Origin: Verrucomicrobiota bacterium
GTDB lineage: Bacteria; Verrucomicrobiota; Verrucomicrobiia; Opitutales; Seribacteraceae
Length of the DNA: 64,000 nucleotides
Assembly (NCBI GenBank): GCA_028343845.1
Contig: JAOLZO010000001.1
Coordinates: forward strand, 1-64,000
Direction of reading: 5' to 3'
Shown here: positions 60,959 through 64,000 of the stretch, in pieces
How the letters are laid out: each line of letters begins with the position of its first letter
Numbering within the stretch: position 1 is the stretch's first letter
Position numbers and translations under genes: made by a program
Notes under the pieces: generated by a model
What the model was told of the DNA's origin: nothing
The model's input: only the letters and a program-made list of their open reading frames with translations
Database searches by the model: none

Positions 60959-62338
60959 CTACGAATTGAGGGGACCATCGAAAAGGATGCGCCTGGTCCT
61001 CTTGTTCATCAGGAATACAAGCCTTCCCAGTGGATAGAAAATTGGCAAAACAAGATAGTAGGTAAGGCGTTTTGCGAATTCGGTTGGGCTTTGCCGAAAC
61101 CCGTGGAGGAGCCAGTTTAAGTGAGGGATCTCTCCCTGCAAGGGAAAGAGCATGCGCATCCAGATCGATGCTTCGTTATTGATTAATGGAGCATCTGAGG
61201 TGAAGTCGTACCCGTAAGTTTCGATTTCGTGGCGAAAAAAGTATTCCAACAGATAGAGTTCATTTTTCGATAGACGCTTTTTCCACCTTTCAGTTACATA
61301 GGAATTGGGTCCGGTTACTTTGCTTGAAATCTCGTCCGGGTCGTTTTGCAAAGGTCCGCTGTTCTTGGTCTGGTAGCGGTTGCTGTATCCTCCCGTACCT
61401 TTCCATTCATGCCCCAACATGGTGGGGAGATAGTCGGGTTGATCCCAATTTGCGTTGTAGCTGATTTGCAGGTTTTGGGACAATTTCTTCATGGTTGGTT
61501 TAAACCGCAGGTTAAGATCTTCATTCCAGACTGTAAGGAAGAGTCCGGGTTTTTGTGATTTCTTGTTTTCGATGGCCCGAAAAGTTTGGATAAAGTAAAG
61601 TATCCAGAAGGCGAAAACGAATGGTCCGCTCATCGATAGGCGACAGTCTATTAAGTCTTTCACCTTTGCGAATATATGAAAGGAGTCGAGGGCATACATG
61701 TTTCCAAGTTGATTGACAAACTGATGATTGGAGGACGCAAACCCTGCCCTTGGATCACGAACGAGATGAATGAACTTGGCGTTTGGGGAGTCTTTGATTG
61801 CATGTTCGATAACTCGTCCGCTGAATCCACTGAAAACGTTTTCCGTTCTTAGGGAAATTGAGTCCGTGAGGATCAGGAATTTGATTTCCTCCATTTTTCT
61901 TCCAAGTGCCTTGGCTATGGCGAAATAAGATGCAAAGATGACTTCTTTTGCGGAAACGGAATCCTTGCTCAAGATAAGCTGATCGAAAATTGCCCTGACC
62001 TTCCGCCGGTCGATCGCAGTTTCCGGGTTTCCGCCAAAGCGGTATACCAGCTCATGGTCCGCATCACTTAATTCGTGATAGAAGAACCTAAAGTAGGACG
62101 TTTTCGTCCAGAAGGCTTGCGCTTTGCGGGAATCAACCTCTTCAGTGTCTCCAAATTCCGTAATGAAATAAGAGGTGCAGTAATGAATCCAAGGAATGGA
62201 AAGTACCTCCGGATGTTCGTCGAATAAGGTCTGGAAGAATCCATTGCCCGCCCGTCCCGCATGGTCTATAAGATATAGGGGGCGAACCTTCTTGAAAAAG
62301 TCCCTGAACTCCTCAAGTTCCGCACTTTTTTCACTCAT
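60959..62338 (-). CDS. Sulfotransferase
   Basis: A 459-residue PAPS-dependent sulfotransferase. The 5'-phosphosulfate loop is YLIDHAGRAGNGFFQTLFDE (22-41) and the 3'-phosphate region is KFIHLVRDPRAGFASSNHQ (about 195-215). The length exceeds the usual 280-350 because of an extended C-terminal half (HEIETYGYDF, then basic hydrophobic IFYPLGRLVFLMNKRTRR). It probably adds sulfate to a sugar of the surface glycan. Its ATG overlaps the stop of the upstream small gene (TAATG). Confidence 0.85.
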   Translation of the reverse strand: MSEKSAELEEFRDFFKKVRPLYLIDHAGRAGNGFFQTLFDEHPEVLSIPWIHYCTSYFITEFGDTEEVDSRKAQAFWTKTSYFRFFYHELSDADHELVYRFGGNPETAIDRRKVRAIFDQLILSKDSVSAKEVIFASYFAIAKALGRKMEEIKFLILTDSISLRTENVFSGFSGRVIEHAIKDSPNAKFIHLVRDPRAGFASSNHQFVNQLGNMYALDSFHIFAKVKDLIDCRLSMSGPFVFAFWILYFIQTFRAIENKKSQKPGLFLTVWNEDLNLRFKPTMKKLSQNLQISYNANWDQPDYLPTMLGHEWKGTGGYSNRYQTKNSGPLQNDPDEISSKVTGPNSYVTERWKKRLSKNELYLLEYFFRHEIETYGYDFTSDAPLINNEASIWMRMLFPLQGEIPHLNWLLHGFRQSPTEFAKRLTYYLVLPIFYPLGRLVFLMNKRTRRILFDGPLNS

Positions 62339-62601
62339 TATGTTTTTTTTGCATCAAGAACATATAGGTTGCAGAACTGGTGGGGGAAGAGCCGGATCAG
62401 AACTTTCTGGAAAAGGTTTCCAAGTGGGGACAAAAGATAGCCATCTCGTCGCCCTAGGATTGCATCAAAGGCCTTGTGCCCTTTTGCCCGAAAAAATCTC
62501 GATTTGTAAAGCAGATGCATATTTTCGACAGGCCTGATTTTCGTAACTGAAAACCCTTCCTTCTGAAAAGCCTGAGCAAACTCCCCTGAACTGAGGTTCA
62601 T
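62338..62601 (-). pseudogene. Methyltransferase C-terminal fragment (87 residues)
   Basis: The product reads FAQAFQKEGFSVTKI, then RRDGYLLSPLGNLFQKVLIR and ends FCNLYVLDAKK. This looks like the last helix and last beta strand of a class I SAM methyltransferase, without the SAM-binding part. It lies in the same reading frame as the upstream methyltransferase, parted only by that gene's TGA and 19 more codons before this ATG. Those codons (FTSRDRKSELKFHK) also read like protein. Its own stop overlaps the sulfotransferase ATG (TAATG), so it may still be translated. It may be a remnant of a second methyltransferase or a small real gene. Confidence 0.5.
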
Positions 62602-62658
62602 CTTGTGGAACTTCAGCTCAGATTTTCGATCACGAGAGGTGAAGTTGTTGTTTGCTAT

Positions 62659-63681
62659 TCAGTTTGGTTTTTTCTCGATGACAATCCTGACTTCACCCTC
62701 GGGTCCCAATATCCAAGAACCGTATTTTTCACCTATGTATCTTGTCGGTTTGTCAAAAATCGAAGGGCCGTCGGCTTCTTTGAAAGTCATGGGATGAATA
62801 TCATTGAGAGTCTTAACGATATCGGAGGTCAAATGGTAAGTTCTGGGAGCCAGGCAATTATCCAAGTAGGTGGAGACAAGACCTTCCCGGAGATTCATTT
62901 GAGTAAGAACCTCTTTTATGAATTTCGTATCAATTTCAGAAAGGGAATCTCTTATCCGGTCGTAAATCGGCCAGTAGTTGCCTCTGTCTCCATAAAGATA
63001 AATCCATAGCACACCCGATTGGTCAGAGGTTATTCGATAGTGTTCCTTCAACCCTTCGATTGGAGCAAGGGTGTGATGCAATACCCCATTTGTCGCGACA
63101 AAGTCAAAGGATCCAGCCTCCCATTTGGAAAGATCGGTTATGTCGGCATTGACGATTTCTACATTTTTGATTTCAAGTTCGAATAATGCATGTTCGAAGT
63201 ACGACAAGCTGCTTCCTCCTATGTCGGCCGCGATGACTTTTGAGGCACCAAGGCGAGACATCGCAACCGAGAGTCGCCCAATTCCGCAACCACCATCAAA
63301 ACAGGTTTTACCATCAAAGAAAGCCTCGTCAAATCCAGAATCACGGAGTCTGCTTTCAACCAAGTTGACCGAGTGCATAAAGGTTTCTTTGGAAAAGGTT
63401 GTCCAGGCTTCTTCAAAAAGCTCTTCCGTATGATCTTTATCAGCCTTATTTTTATTTTGATGAACTTCGACTAGGTGTTCCTCCAAATCCAACACTGATT
63501 GCAGAAATGCAACTTGTACTGCGAAGCTATCCTCCAAAGCTATTTCAGGATCTTTTTGAGGCTGCATAATTACATCTTCGAGAGTTTTCATAAGCATTAC
63601 GGTACTTTGAATACCAAAGTGCTTTGATTTGCTTTTGAGCGTTTTATCTAGAAGAGCGAAAAAGTTTTCCAGTGATTCCAT
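62659..63681 (-). CDS. Class I SAM-dependent methyltransferase
   Basis: A 340-residue methyltransferase. Motif I is CFDGGCGIGRLSVAMSRLG (about 129-147), motif II is VIAADIGGSSLSYFEH, and motif IV is GSFDFVATNGVLHHTLAPIE. The C-terminal half continues to TFKEADGPSIFDKPTRYIGE and a final strand VRIVIEKKPN, so it appears complete. The N-terminal 105 residues are helical and not part of the core. It leads the glycan cluster in this direction. In-frame sequence continues past its TGA into a fragment that looks like a second methyltransferase C-terminus. Confidence 0.87.
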   Translation of the reverse strand: MESLENFFALLDKTLKSKSKHFGIQSTVMLMKTLEDVIMQPQKDPEIALEDSFAVQVAFLQSVLDLEEHLVEVHQNKNKADKDHTEELFEEAWTTFSKETFMHSVNLVESRLRDSGFDEAFFDGKTCFDGGCGIGRLSVAMSRLGASKVIAADIGGSSLSYFEHALFELEIKNVEIVNADITDLSKWEAGSFDFVATNGVLHHTLAPIEGLKEHYRITSDQSGVLWIYLYGDRGNYWPIYDRIRDSLSEIDTKFIKEVLTQMNLREGLVSTYLDNCLAPRTYHLTSDIVKTLNDIHPMTFKEADGPSIFDKPTRYIGEKYGSWILGPEGEVRIVIEKKPN

Positions 63682-63900
63682 GTTATTATTTTGTTGTTAA
63701 ATGCAATTATGATCCAGGTGTAAGAACTCAGCCACCACTCCATTAATTAGTAAGTTTGATCAGCGGTTTTGTACGGTCTTTCCGGAAGCCACATGATGGG
63801 CAAGGATTGAAAGCTCAGGATGTCAGAGGAATTCCGTCACACCGTAATTCCACACTACAAAAATCTCCAAGGGTGAGGCAATCAACTATAATTGCCTTCA
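63682..63900. other. Spacer upstream of the glycan cluster
   Basis: This 219-base stretch holds no open frame I can support on either strand. It includes an A/T-rich block next to the methyltransferase start (63682-63720) that could carry the cluster promoter, but no convincing minus-35/minus-10 pair was found. I saw no repeats or attachment site. Confidence 0.6.
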
Positions 63901-63999
63901 TTATGGGTTGCCTGTGGCGGTAGAACTTTGCGCAGATTCCCATGCCCTAAGTTCTTCCAAGTTTTTCCATACTTTCAGGAACGCCAATCCCACTAATTC
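63901..63999 (-). CDS. Possible C-terminus of a gene entering from the right edge
   Basis: On the minus strand the frame ending in the TAA at 63901-63903 is open to the window edge. It reads ELVGLAFLKVWKNLEELRA and continues to a polar end of about 32 residues. The amphipathic, Lys/Glu/Leu-rich character looks like a helical protein tail. The length is too short to name a family, and it may be a chance frame. Confidence 0.3.
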   Translation of the reverse strand, partial: ELVGLAFLKVWKNLEELRAWESAQSSTATGNP

Positions 64000-64000
64000 C

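Noticed and set aside
62659-62661. TGA read as tryptophan or selenocysteine, joining the two methyltransferase parts
   Set aside because: Many genes in this window end in TGA, so recoding as Trp is ruled out. No selenocysteine hairpin is seen, and the first protein already has a complete fold.
63682-63900. Possible insertion-sequence remnant at the right edge
   Set aside because: Translations in all frames show scattered stops and no transposase motif; no terminal repeats were found.
1-64000. tRNA, rRNA or CRISPR elements
   Set aside because: I found no tRNA-like cloverleaf, no rRNA-like conserved stretch and no regularly spaced direct repeats by reading; a covariance-model scan would be decisive.

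Overview
The window looks like a chromosomal segment of a free-living, probably marine, Gram-negative bacterium of the PVC group. My best guess is Verrucomicrobiota, class Opitutia. This placement is inferred. The support is three secreted S1 sulfatases, secreted PQQ-like and Kelch beta-propellers, several Gfo/Idh and xylose-isomerase-like sugar enzymes, lipid A synthesis (LpxB), an outer-membrane YdbH/YnbE/YdbL set, and a sigma-70 with a histone-H1-like N-terminus. I saw no rRNA, tRNA, CRISPR array, phage or intact insertion sequence. Many genes lack a clear Shine-Dalgarno site, several start with TTG or GTG, and four promoter-like elements lie only 6-12 bases from a start codon.

Layout. 1-2360: start of a sulfatase cut by the left edge, an unknown protein with kinase-like motifs, and a bfd-bfr iron pair with a Fur-like palindrome upstream. 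2362-5481: a Kelch+PQQ double propeller and a divergent ApbE-like protein. 5521-9492: a tesA-ybbA-ybbP-type operon. 9573-12175: a small membrane protein, a 48-residue zinc-finger protein, and divergent ADP-ribosylglycohydrolase and histone-deacetylase-like genes with overlapping promoters. 12207-16136: a sulfatase, isomerase, membrane protein and Gfo/Idh operon.

16252-24557 (+) is the most coherent block. It holds ydbH, ynbE, ydbL, a coiled-coil lipoprotein, a small membrane protein, a LolC/E-type permease, a LolD-type ATPase, a Gfo/Idh enzyme and lpxB. I read it as one outer-membrane lipid and lipoprotein operon. 24455-28006 carries haem genes (hemA, a ccsA/hemX-like gene, hemY), with hemA overlapping lpxB tail to tail. 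28036-34517 has a SUI1-like factor, tatA, and a TPR-lipoprotein, dnaG, rpoD operon. The primase has lost three of its four usual zinc ligands.

34555-46976 is a catabolic and secreted-protein region: a DUF362-like protein, a sugar isomerase, PQQ-like propellers, a hydroxyacid dehydrogenase, an S41 peptidase, a 1298-residue propeller+LamG protein, a sulfatase, an unknown protein and an acylphosphatase. 46959-51878 holds a coupled HlyD-like adaptor and terpene-cyclase-fold protein, an MscS-type channel and a coiled-coil protein. 51949-63681 (-) is a surface-glycan cluster: three GT4 glycosyltransferases, a TylF-type methyltransferase, an unknown glycan protein, a 728-residue orphan, a sulfotransferase, and a methyltransferase followed in the same frame by a second methyltransferase C-terminus. 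The right edge may hold the tail of another minus-strand gene.
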